From Candidatus Nitrosopumilus sp. (lineage in GTDB: Archaea; Thermoproteota; Nitrososphaeria; Nitrososphaerales; Nitrosopumilaceae): a stretch of DNA of 5,420 bases. The notes under the pieces were generated by a model, which was given only the letters and a program-made list of their open reading frames with translations, did no database searches and had not been told where the DNA came from. Of the stretch, positions 1 to 5,226 are shown one piece after another. Position 1 is the first letter of the stretch. Each line of letters starts with the position of its first letter. Made by a program: the position numbers and the translations under genes. The DNA lies in NCBI GenBank assembly GCA_029861085.1, contig JAOUAE010000092.1, positions 1-5,420 on the forward strand. Reading direction: 5' to 3'.

Positions 1-215
1 TGACGTCTTGTAAAATTTGATTCTGCACGTTTCAGTTTTGTTGATTCAGACACATCTTCAGTCATATCATATAGATTATGAAGTTCCATGTTAGGGGTTA
101 ATTCATCTTCTTTTTCATCATCCAAATTATATTCAAGATTTGCCAACATGTCGATATTTTCTTCTAAAATATCAAGGCATTTTTTTACTTCCTCAGGAAG
201 GTCTTCATCCATCAT
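1..215 (-). CDS. Acidic hypothetical protein, N-terminal part (gene continues past the window's left edge)
   Basis: An open frame of 71 codons runs from a double ATG (starts at 215 or 212) to the left edge without a stop. An in-frame TAG about 15 bases upstream of the ATG fixes the N-terminus. The peptide begins MMDEDLPEEVKKCLDILEEN and is strongly acidic for its first 55 residues (many D/E, including DDEKEDE). It then turns basic near the edge (STKLKRAESNFTRR). There is no signal peptide or membrane segment, and I recognise no domain. It follows the F420-oxidoreductase gene on the same strand after 61 bases, with no oligo-T tract between them, so it could be read through from that gene. An A/T-rich element (TTTACTTTA, 232-240) about 24 bases upstream of the second ATG could also be its own promoter. 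Reality of the gene is likely; function is unknown. Confidence 0.6.
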   Translation of the reverse strand, partial: MMDEDLPEEVKKCLDILEENIDMLANLEYNLDDEKEDELTPNMELHNLYDMTEDVSESTKLKRAESNFTRR

Positions 216-276
216 ATAGTCTAAGAACTAGTAAAGTAAATGATTTTCTATATGCTATTGGAAAGATAGTATTGTT

Positions 277-1377
277 CTACTGTTTAGCTTTTTCTCGAAG
301 TGCAGGCATTACATGGCTTGCAAATTTATCAATAGAGCCAAAGTAATTCTTACCCCAGAATCTAATTACAAAATGATTTACACCAGCATCCATGAATTTT
401 TCAAATGTTGGAATCATGTCTTCAGGAGTGCCAATTGCAGTTGAAGAACGAGCAACACCATCAGGTATTTTTGTTGCAGCTTCTCTCATCTTTACAATCC
501 AACTTTGATCAGACATTGAATATTCTGTAAAGTACTTTACAAAATCAAATCCTTCAATTTCTTTTAATCCGTGAACTCTTAAAATTTCAGGCTTGAACAG
601 ACTAACTTTTACTGCTTCTTTCATTTTTGCCCAAGATTGTTCTGCATCTTCAGAAAAGTATACATCAATATCCAAAGCCATCTGGAAATTATCTTTTTCT
701 TCCTGTGTTCTGTTATGCTTATCCATTGCTCCTTCGATTTGTTTTCTGTGATCCGCAAAGAGTTCTGGAGTGTAACCGATTGGTAGCCATCCATCACCAA
801 GTTTACCGGTTAATTCAAGTGTACGTTTACCACCTGCGGCCATATAGGTTGGAGGACGTGGTTTTCTAATTGGCGGTGCCTGCAAACATGCACCTTCTAG
901 TTGATAGTATTTTCCTGCATAATCTACAGTGTTATCAGGTGATGATTGGTATAATTTATGAATAGTTTCAATTTGTTCTGCCCATTTTGTAACTGGTTTT
1001 TCAAACGGAATACAAAATTCTTTTAGATTTTGAGCCTCACCTGCACCAATACCAAGAATTGCTCTACCTTTTGAAATTCTATCAAGAGTAATTGCAGATA
1101 ATGCAATATTGGATGGATGTCTTCTGATTGCATCAGTAACACATGTTCCAAGTTCTACATTACTTGTAACTGCAGCAATAGCAGACAACATGACCCATGG
1201 ATCCAACACAGTTGCATTTTTCCATTGTGGGACATTAGTATGGTCCATATAGAAAATAGAATCATATCCAGTTTTATCAGCAAGTATACAGGCCGTCAAA
1301 ATTTGATCTTCAGTATAACCAGCCCTTGCAACATTTAATCCATTTTGAATACCGAATTTTATTTTTTTATCTGCCAA
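277..1377 (-). CDS. F420-dependent luciferase-like oxidoreductase (Mer-like, 5,10-methylenetetrahydromethanopterin reductase family)
   Basis: This 366-residue protein is a TIM-barrel flavin/F420 oxidoreductase of the luciferase-like (LLM) superfamily. Visible family marks are FGIQNGLN at the first strand (8-15), YDSIFYMDHT (38-47), the signature RRHPSN (85-90) followed by TLDRISKGRAILGIGAGE (98-115), AAGGKRTLELTGKLGDGWLP (180-199), and GTPEDMIPTFEKFMDAGVNH near the C-terminus (316-335). Such proteins are often named Mer, which reduces methylene-H4MPT with F420H2 in methanogens. As far as I know ammonia-oxidising archaea lack the rest of that pathway, so the true substrate is open; F420 as cofactor is the safer part. 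It is somewhat longer than typical Mer. The start is TTG: there is no in-frame ATG between the upstream stop and residue 44, and a TATA-like element lies 26 bases upstream, fitting a leaderless mRNA. The gene sits behind the iron-ADH on the same strand but is separated from it by strong T-tracts. Confidence 0.85.
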   Translation of the reverse strand: MADKKIKFGIQNGLNVARAGYTEDQILTACILADKTGYDSIFYMDHTNVPQWKNATVLDPWVMLSAIAAVTSNVELGTCVTDAIRRHPSNIALSAITLDRISKGRAILGIGAGEAQNLKEFCIPFEKPVTKWAEQIETIHKLYQSSPDNTVDYAGKYYQLEGACLQAPPIRKPRPPTYMAAGGKRTLELTGKLGDGWLPIGYTPELFADHRKQIEGAMDKHNRTQEEKDNFQMALDIDVYFSEDAEQSWAKMKEAVKVSLFKPEILRVHGLKEIEGFDFVKYFTEYSMSDQSWIVKMREAATKIPDGVARSSTAIGTPEDMIPTFEKFMDAGVNHFVIRFWGKNYFGSIDKFASHVMPALREKAKQ

Positions 1378-1399
1378 GTACTTATGCTCAGAGTATTAG

Positions 1400-1410
1400 A
1401 ATAAAAGGTT
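1400..1410 (-). promoter_or_regulatory. TATA-like promoter element of the Mer-like gene
   Basis: On the minus strand the core reads TTTTAT (1401-1406), preceded by AACC. Its centre lies about 26 bases upstream of the TTG at 1377, the spacing expected of an archaeal TATA box to the transcription start. The mRNA would therefore begin at or next to the start codon. No Shine-Dalgarno sequence is present. Confidence 0.5.
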
Positions 1411-1440
1411 TTAACTAATCTACGAATTTCGCAATTTATC

Positions 1441-1475
1441 AAAAAAATAGAAAAAAAAAGTAAAAAATATTAAAT
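1441..1475 (-). terminator. Oligo-T terminator behind the iron-ADH gene
   Basis: Reading on the minus strand away from the stop codon at 1479, there are three T-tracts in quick succession: T6 (1462-1467), T9 (1451-1459) and T7 (1441-1447). No hairpin is needed, as is normal for archaeal termination. This separates the iron-ADH transcript from the downstream Mer-like gene, which has its own promoter 35-40 bases further on. Confidence 0.7.
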
Positions 1476-1478
1476 TTT

Positions 1479-2423
1479 TTACAAATTACCTGCTTTGATA
1501 TCTTCAAGACATTTAACTACGTCATCTTTTGATATTGGAATTGGATTTGGATCCAAATGACCTTTATCAGTCATTACAGTATCTGCAGCTTCTGAAACAT
1601 CAGCTTTGAGTTCTAGTTTGTCAAAACCAAGTTTTGCCATTGCTTCTTTGAATCTATCATAAAAGATTGACTTGTTATGTTTGTGTGCAACTGTGGTACA
1701 AGATGACAAGGAGTAACCGTGTGGAATTCCTTCATTTGAGAATACATAGGACAAAGCATGTCCAAGGGTTGTAGAGCAATTACCAAATCCCATTCCAGAC
1801 AACATTGATCCGTACGGATAGTTTTCTGGTTTGTCATTCATAATTGCATCGTACAAAATTTCAAATGCTTGCTTGCATAGAGTTCTAGTCAAGTCATTAC
1901 CGAGTTTGCTATCATATCCTTCAGTAGCTTGAGCACATGCATCACAGACAGAGCTATTGAGGACTTGTTGTGGAGTACCATCCATAAAGTATGAATCTAC
2001 CACAGCCATGTCAGCTAAAAATCTGTCTTCACGTAACAATTTCTTTTTTCCATCAAATTTCAGAACACAATAAGTTGTCATTTCAGCTCCAGTTCCAAAG
2101 GTTGTAGGAATTAAGATTTTTTCTTTTTTCATCTCAGGTGCAGCATATTTTACTACATCCATTGAACTTCCACCACCCAATCCAATTAGAACAGATGGGT
2201 TTTTGTCTTTGAATTGTGAAATAACTTTATTGACATCATCCATTGATGGTTCAGGTTTTACTTGATCATACAGCATATAATCCTGAATTCCCATTCTTGC
2301 AATCCATTTGTCAGAAAGTGCCGGAGGAACTGTTGTGACAATGAGTGCATTTTTTGGATATTCTGTTTCACCAAGTGCGTTTTCTCCAAAGTTGATAATT
2401 TTTGGAATGCGTACTGTGTGCAT
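1479..2423 (-). CDS. Iron-containing alcohol dehydrogenase, probable malonic semialdehyde reductase (3HP/4HB cycle)
   Basis: This is a short (314-residue) cytoplasmic NAD(P)H-dependent dehydrogenase of the iron-ADH/dehydroquinate-synthase-like fold. Numbered from the ATG at 2423 (MHTVRIPKIINFG), the nucleotide-binding motif GLGGGSSMD is at 81-89, preceded by PEPSMDDV (57-64). TTFGTGAEMT follows at 107-116. The metal ligands are D161 (SSVCD), H222 (TLGHALSY) and H235 (GIPHGYS). The fourth ligand position of many family members, DxxxH, is here DACAQ (Q165). The family in Nitrosopumilus includes the experimentally shown malonic semialdehyde reductase, which forms 3-hydroxypropionate in autotrophic CO2 fixation. 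Overall similarity and the short length fit that enzyme; succinic semialdehyde or another aldehyde is the alternative. Two more in-frame ATGs lie at 2429 and 2435. I prefer 2423 because the shared TATA element is centred 26 bases upstream of it. It is divergent from the glycerate kinase. Confidence 0.85.
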   Translation of the reverse strand: MHTVRIPKIINFGENALGETEYPKNALIVTTVPPALSDKWIARMGIQDYMLYDQVKPEPSMDDVNKVISQFKDKNPSVLIGLGGGSSMDVVKYAAPEMKKEKILIPTTFGTGAEMTTYCVLKFDGKKKLLREDRFLADMAVVDSYFMDGTPQQVLNSSVCDACAQATEGYDSKLGNDLTRTLCKQAFEILYDAIMNDKPENYPYGSMLSGMGFGNCSTTLGHALSYVFSNEGIPHGYSLSSCTTVAHKHNKSIFYDRFKEAMAKLGFDKLELKADVSEAADTVMTDKGHLDPNPIPISKDDVVKCLEDIKAGNL

Positions 2424-2440
2424 GATCATTGGCATTATTG

Positions 2441-2455
2441 ATTATTATTATATCT
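2441..2455. promoter_or_regulatory. Shared, bidirectional TATA region between the iron-ADH and glycerate kinase genes
   Basis: The only strongly A/T-rich element in the 51 bases between the two preferred ATGs reads TTATTATAT on the plus strand (2445-2453) and ATATAATAA on the minus strand. Its centre, about 2449, is 26 bases from the plus-strand ATG at 2475 and 26 bases from the minus-strand ATG at 2423. That is the archaeal TATA-to-start distance for leaderless mRNAs in both directions. Neither gene has a Shine-Dalgarno site. A single element serving both genes is an inference from this symmetry. Confidence 0.5.
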
Positions 2456-2474
2456 TGCATTATTGACGGACAGC

Positions 2475-3755
2475 ATGATTATCAAAAATTTCAACGAGTT
2501 GGCAACTACAGATAAGAAAAAAGATTGCTTAGAAATTTTAGAATCAGGTCTTCAAGCAGCAAATCCAGAAAACATCATTCCAAAATTTGTCACATCCAAT
2601 GAAATCAGAATTAACAACAAAATATTCAATATTGAAAAGTATTCTAGCATATACTCAGTTGCATTTGGAAAGGCAGGAGACTCTATGACTCGGGCGCTTA
2701 ATGCAATAATTCCAATAAGAAGTGGAATCATAGTAATTCCCAAAGGTTCCAAAGCAAAAATCAAGGGGAAAAAATTTCAGATTTTCAATTCAAGGCATCC
2801 AAAACCAGATCAAACAAGTGTAAAGGCTGCAAAGGAGGTCATGAAATTTGTGCAAAACAAACGAAGTGATGAGTTGATAATTTTTCTAGTTTCGGGGGGC
2901 GGATCGTCACTTTTGGCAATGCCAGATGAGATTACTCTTGAGGACAAAATTCACGTTACAAATGTACTATTGAAATCAGGAGCTACAATTCAAGAATTCA
3001 ATTGCATTAGAAAACACTTGTCAAAAATTAAGGGAGGAAAGTTAGTTGAAAACATGAAATGTCAGGGAGTAAGTTTGGTAATGTCCGATGTTGAAGGAGA
3101 TGATCTTTCATCCATTGCATCAGGTACAACATACATGGATAATACAACATATGCTGATGCATTGGAAATCATAGACAAATACAAAATAAGATGGAAAATG
3201 CCCTCAGAAGTTTTGAAACTTTTAGAAGATAGAGTTAACATTGAAAAAAATTTAGACATACCTAAAAAAACTAAAATTGAAAATTATGTCATTGCAAACA
3301 ATAATGATTGTTTGAAAGCTATGAAAGAAGCAGCTGAAAAGATAGGATATACAATTTGTATAATGCAGGTTTTTGGAGATATTAAAGAAGCAGTGATAAA
3401 AATTCTTGAAAAAATTTCAGAGAATGAAAAAACATGTATTATTTTTGGAGGAGAGACAACAGTCAAAGTCCTCGGAAATGGAATGGGTGGAAGAAATCAG
3501 GAATTGGTTTTAAGAATGTTGAAAAATACTCAAAAATTAAAAAAAATGGTCATCGCATCAATAGGTACAGATGGAATTGATGGAAATTCTAATTTTGCAG
3601 GAGCTATTACAGAAAACATCAAGATAGATTTGGATGTAATGAAAGAGTTTCTTAGAAATAGTGATTCGGGGCGATTCTTTCAAAAACAAAAAGGGAACAT
3701 TGTAACTAATGCCACCCATACAAATTTGATGGATATAGGCGTAATTTTAAGATAA
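2475..3755 (+). CDS. Glycerate 2-kinase, MOFRL family
   Basis: This 426-residue cytoplasmic kinase phosphorylates D-glycerate to 2-phosphoglycerate with ATP; homologues are often misnamed hydroxypyruvate reductase. The N-terminal kinase domain (residues about 10-240) shows AFGKA (63-67), SGGGSSL (140-146), FNCIRKHLSKIKGGKL (175-190) and SDVEGDDLSSIASGT (204-218), all standard family motifs. The C-terminal MOFRL domain (about 320-426) shows GGETTV (325-330), GGRNQEL (338-344), GTDGIDGNSNFAGA (364-377) and THTNLMDIGVIL at the end (415-425). The length is normal for the family. A TTG at 2463 would add four residues. I chose the ATG because the TATA region is centred 26 bases upstream of it. It is divergent from the iron-ADH and convergent with the small Cys-rich ORF downstream. 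In an autotroph of this type it would connect glycerate to gluconeogenesis. Its substrate specificity (D-glycerate) is inferred from the family. Confidence 0.9.
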   Translation: MIIKNFNELATTDKKKDCLEILESGLQAANPENIIPKFVTSNEIRINNKIFNIEKYSSIYSVAFGKAGDSMTRALNAIIPIRSGIIVIPKGSKAKIKGKKFQIFNSRHPKPDQTSVKAAKEVMKFVQNKRSDELIIFLVSGGGSSLLAMPDEITLEDKIHVTNVLLKSGATIQEFNCIRKHLSKIKGGKLVENMKCQGVSLVMSDVEGDDLSSIASGTTYMDNTTYADALEIIDKYKIRWKMPSEVLKLLEDRVNIEKNLDIPKKTKIENYVIANNNDCLKAMKEAAEKIGYTICIMQVFGDIKEAVIKILEKISENEKTCIIFGGETTVKVLGNGMGGRNQELVLRMLKNTQKLKKMVIASIGTDGIDGNSNFAGAITENIKIDLDVMKEFLRNSDSGRFFQKQKGNIVTNATHTNLMDIGVILR

Positions 3756-3771
3756 ATTTTCAAAATTTATC
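3751..3771. terminator. A/T-rich perfect inverted repeat at the convergent gene ends (possible bidirectional terminator)
   Basis: Two perfectly complementary 10-base arms, GATAAATTTT (3751-3760) and AAAATTTATC (3762-3771), flank a single C. The left arm contains the stop codon of the glycerate kinase, and the right arm ends 10 bases before the stop of the opposing small ORF. As RNA it could fold on either strand. It lacks a long T-tract right after it, so a terminator role is a guess from position; a protein-binding palindrome is possible. Confidence 0.4.
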
Positions 3772-3781
3772 AAATTCAAAA

Positions 3782-3892
3782 TTACTGTTTATGACAATCA
3801 CAATTACAACTACTTGGAATACATCTGTGATTTGTGCAATCCTTGCACCCCTTACTTCGTCCGTTTTTTACTCTTAGCCATTCCTTATCCAA
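3782..3892 (-). CDS. Cysteine-rich micro-protein, putative metal-binding (6 Cys, 2 His in 36 residues)
   Basis: From a TTG at 3892 the frame reads 36 residues, beginning (M)DKEWLRVKNGRSKG. It then has a dense metal-ligand stretch: CKDCTNHRC, IPSSC, NCDC, HKQ. The pattern is C-x2-C-x4-C-x4-C-x-C-x-C-H, with cysteines at 16, 19, 24, 29, 31 and 33. This suggests a Zn/Cu/Cd-binding peptide of metallothionein or zinc-knuckle type; I cannot name a family. A further TTG lies at 3898, and a TAG just upstream closes the frame. An ATG at 3881 in another frame (MAKSKK...) enters this frame only if one base of the A6 run at 3864-3869 is removed. The best A/T element (AATTTTTA, 3903-3910) is spaced for that ATG, so a frameshift or sequence error cannot be excluded. 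Its stop faces that of the glycerate kinase 26 bases away. Part of the Cys density comes from a simple ACA-rich stretch on the other strand, hence moderate confidence. Confidence 0.5.
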   Translation of the reverse strand: MDKEWLRVKNGRSKGCKDCTNHRCIPSSCNCDCHKQ

Positions 3893-3974
3893 TAACAATA
3901 CCTAAAAATTCTGAAATTTGTGTAAACTTAAGCTTTATTGATTCATGAGTTTGTTATGATATTATCGTTGAATT

Positions 3975-4006
3975 AAAAAAAGAGTGAGAGATCAATACGA
4001 GATCTC
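3975..4006 (-). terminator. Hairpin plus T7 terminator of the small zinc-finger gene
   Basis: On the minus strand GAGATC and GATCTC form a perfect 6-bp stem with a 7-base loop (3988-4006), followed after six bases by T7 (3975-3981). The stem overlaps the last codons and TGA stop of the small zinc-finger gene. It looks like an intrinsic terminator of bacterial style, less usual in archaea, where T-tracts alone suffice. Confidence 0.55.
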
Positions 4007-4090
4007 AACAGCGCATTGTGTTGAACAAGTCCTAACGTTAAACACATCCTTGTACTCTCGATCACAGTTGGCGCATTTTCTAAAACCCAT
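3992..4090 (-). CDS. Zinc-finger micro-protein (CxxC...CxxxC, 32 residues)
   Basis: The peptide starts MGFRKCANCDREYKDVF and continues NVRTCSTQCAVEISY. It has two cysteine pairs, C6-x2-C9 and C22-x3-C26, separated by 12 residues, as in a small treble-clef or zinc-ribbon knuckle. The KCxxCD opening recurs in the zinc ribbon at 4831-4944, although the second knuckle differs. I chose the ATG at 4090 because a TTTAAA box (4115-4120) is centred about 27 bases upstream; an in-frame ATG at 4099 would add three residues (MPF). It has its own promoter and its own hairpin-T terminator, so it looks monocistronic. Likely cytoplasmic and zinc-binding. A role in nucleic-acid or protein binding is typical for such knuckles, but nothing here shows the partner. 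Confidence 0.65.
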   Translation of the reverse strand: MGFRKCANCDREYKDVFNVRTCSTQCAVEISY

Positions 4091-4114
4091 AAACGGCATT
4101 ATGAAATGGTGAGA

Positions 4115-4120
4115 TTTAAA
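4115..4120 (-). promoter_or_regulatory. TATA box (TTTAAA) of the small zinc-finger gene
   Basis: TTTAAA on the minus strand is centred about 27 bases upstream of the ATG at 4090. This fits a leaderless start there rather than at the more distant in-frame ATG at 4099. Confidence 0.4.
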
Positions 4121-4352
4121 CAGAGCACTAAAAAATCATTAACCTTAAATCATTTTTATTTCCTCAAGATTGAATAAGAAAAATTCTAAGAAAACTTGTA
4201 AAATAAACAAAAATCTTGAATTTTTGTATTTAGTATTATGTCAGAGACTGTACACCACAACCAATTCCAAGAGAATCATCAAATTAGTTTTTGATCGTTA
4301 CTCATGACATCAAGGACTAAATTAAGACAGAAAGAGACTATTCATCGTTAAT
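4121..4352. other. Stretch without a convincing gene
   Basis: This A/T-rich spacer lies between the divergent zinc-finger gene and the broken membrane-protein gene. It holds only short plus-strand frames. One is an ATG at 4238 giving MSETVHHNQFQENHQISF and then TGA, with the same frame resuming at ATG 4304 (MTSRTKLRQKETIHR). Another is a TTG-started lysine-rich frame at 4170-4307. None has a clear promoter at the right spacing or a recognisable motif. A decayed micro-gene at 4238-4351, interrupted by the TGA at 4292, is possible but unsupported. Confidence 0.4.
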
Positions 4353-4360
4353 CTAATATC
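4353..4360 (+). promoter_or_regulatory. TATA-like element upstream of the broken membrane-protein gene
   Basis: CTAATATC is centred 26-27 bases upstream of the ATG at 4383, the spacing expected for a leaderless archaeal transcript. This supports reading the plus strand as the original gene here. Confidence 0.4.
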
Positions 4361-4382
4361 ATCTCAATAAATTTTGAAAACA

Positions 4383-4747
4383 ATGCATCTACTACAACAA
4401 CAAAAAATAATAATTGTGATTTTATTTTCAATAAGTGTAATTGGCATAATTGGCATTCAGATAGCAACCCCAAAATTGTTAACAAATGCCATAGCGCTAG
4501 AATCAGCATTCGTTGCCTTGACAGCATTGCCATTTTGGAGATTATGATATGACTTATTCCAAACATAATAATTACAATAATTGTAATCATTGGAAACACT
4601 GCATCACCAAAATACCTTGAAATCATGAGTTCATTTGAACCTCTTGAAAATGCCATAGTCTTAATTGTGGGTGGCTATGTCCTACAAGGATTACTTTTAG
4701 CTGTAACTCTGAACATTTTCAAAAATAGAAAGAATCTCAAGATTTGA
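4383..4747 (+). pseudogene. Broken small membrane-protein gene
   Basis: The first part is a 54-codon frame, MHLLQQQKIIIVILFSISVI and onward. It has one clear membrane helix (about residues 9-28) and a second hydrophobic stretch (about 38-53), and ends with TGA at 4545-4547. Directly after it, in a different frame (4553-4747), an open stretch reads LIPNIIITIIVIIGNTASPK, EIMSSFEPLENAIVLIVGGY, VLQGLLLAVTLNIF and a lysine/arginine-rich tail. That gives two more helices and a positive C-terminus. Joined, they would make about 118 residues with three or four membrane segments, a sensible small membrane protein. At least two changes are needed to join them, because both frames have stops (4545-4547 and 4550-4552). 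The second part alone could only start at the internal ATG at 4625. I recognise no family. An overlapping 102-residue minus-strand frame (4348-4656) is open across the break and is the main alternative. Confidence 0.5.
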
Positions 4748-4779
4748 TGCTCTTTTGCTTGTCAAATAGAGAAATTGTA

Positions 4780-4824
4780 AAAAAGATGAAAAATTGGAAA
4801 TCTCAAGAAAATTCAAAAAATAAA
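4780..4824 (-). terminator. T-tract terminator behind the zinc-ribbon gene
   Basis: Minus-strand T-tracts follow the stop of the zinc-ribbon gene: TTTATTTTTT at about 4815-4824, then T6 near 4780-4785. This is consistent with archaeal oligo-T termination of a short monocistronic transcript. Confidence 0.5.
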
Positions 4825-4830
4825 GAAGGT

Positions 4831-4944
4831 TTAGACTTTAATCATCATGGTTTTACATGTAGGACATATTGTAAATGAGACATTGGAATCCAGAAACAAA
4901 GTAAAGTCACATCCAAGACATTTCCAAATAGTTATGGCCATCAT
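4831..4944 (-). CDS. Zinc-ribbon micro-protein (CxxC...CxxC, 37 residues)
   Basis: The peptide opens MMAITIWKCLGCDF, continues TLFLDSNVSFTICPTC and ends KTMMIKV. Two CxxC knuckles (C9/C12 and C27/C30) are 14 residues apart, with a beta-rich, hydrophobic spacer. This is the layout of a minimal rubredoxin-like zinc ribbon. A double ATG (4944, 4941) gives 37 or 36 residues. An A/T element (TTCTTATTT, 4968-4976) lies near the 26-base distance from 4944, and a TATATT (4975-4980) a little further. It is followed by T-tracts, and there is no close same-strand partner, so it seems to be its own transcript. A damaged paralogue lies just upstream at 5019-5134, which supports this being a real gene family. 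The likely role is structural zinc binding; partner and process are unknown. Confidence 0.7.
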   Translation of the reverse strand: MMAITIWKCLGCDFTLFLDSNVSFTICPTCKTMMIKV

Positions 4945-5018
4945 TGAATCATAATTAGACAAAACTGAAATAAGAATATAATCGTGCAAAAATTGAACAT
5001 TTGTTTAATGAAAGAAGT

Positions 5019-5134
5019 TTAGTGAGATGACCTGAACGTAAACATGTTCTTATCACATTGTGGACATAATGCAGACTGAATACTAGCGCTTAGCATCAGT
5101 GTCCAGAGGACTCTACACATTTCCAAATTTGCAT
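5019..5134 (-). pseudogene. Frameshifted paralogue of the adjacent zinc-ribbon gene
   Basis: From the ATG at 5134 the frame reads MQIWKCVESSGH and stops at 5096-5098. The neighbouring frame carries on with TLMLSASIQSALCPQC, then DKNMFTFRSSH and TAA at 5019. These two pieces align residue by residue with IWKCLGC and TLFLDSNVSFTICPTC of the intact gene at 4831-4944. The DNA between the shared TGT and the shared Thr codon is 14 bases against the 15 needed, so one base is missing at about 5102-5110. The second cysteine of the first knuckle is also lost (TCC, Ser). Restoring one base would give 38 residues. A TATA-like element (TAATATATC, centred about 5161) is 26-27 bases upstream of the ATG, so the promoter remains. 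It may be a true pseudogene or a base missing from the sequence, although the Cys-to-Ser change favours decay. Confidence 0.65.
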
Positions 5135-5156
5135 TATATACAGGGTTGGTTAACAT

Positions 5157-5165
5157 GATATATTA
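5157..5165 (-). promoter_or_regulatory. TATA-like element of the frameshifted zinc-ribbon paralogue
   Basis: TAATATATC on the minus strand is centred about 26-27 bases upstream of the ATG at 5134. It follows the leaderless pattern of the other genes here. It lies between that gene and the T8 tract ending the basic-peptide gene. Confidence 0.4.
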
Positions 5166-5184
5166 GATTATCCGCTTTATAATT

Positions 5185-5192
5185 AAAAAAAA
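5185..5192 (-). terminator. T8 terminator of the lysine-rich peptide gene
   Basis: An uninterrupted run of eight T on the minus strand, about 35 bases beyond the stop codon at 5227. It separates the lysine-rich peptide gene from the damaged zinc-ribbon unit. Confidence 0.5.
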
Positions 5193-5226
5193 TATTCAGA
5201 AATTCTTGATTAACTGAACGGTTTTA

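Noticed and set aside
140..346. Plus-strand frames opposite the left-edge gene and the F420 enzyme, and similar ones at 627-869 and 1117-1338
   Set aside because: They lie antisense to well-supported genes, show no domain and carry the codon bias of the opposite strand.
3791..3877. Plus-strand 28-residue frame (MTITITTTWNTS...)
   Set aside because: It lies opposite the Cys-rich peptide and is threonine-rich because of a simple ACA-rich stretch. No promoter at the right distance is seen inside the kinase end.
4170..4307. Plus-strand TTG-started lysine-rich 45-residue frame
   Set aside because: TTG start without a matching TATA element, low-complexity A-rich composition and no motif.
4238..4351. 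Two short plus-strand frames in one register interrupted by TGA at 4292
   Set aside because: They could be a decayed micro-gene, but there is no motif, promoter or paralogue to support it.
4348..4656. Minus-strand 102-residue hydrophobic frame
   Set aside because: It overlaps the plus-strand membrane-protein pieces, whose helices, charged tail and correctly spaced TATA box look more natural. Its hydrophobicity mirrors the opposite strand (VVVV opposite QQQ codons). Kept as an alternative because it is open across the break.
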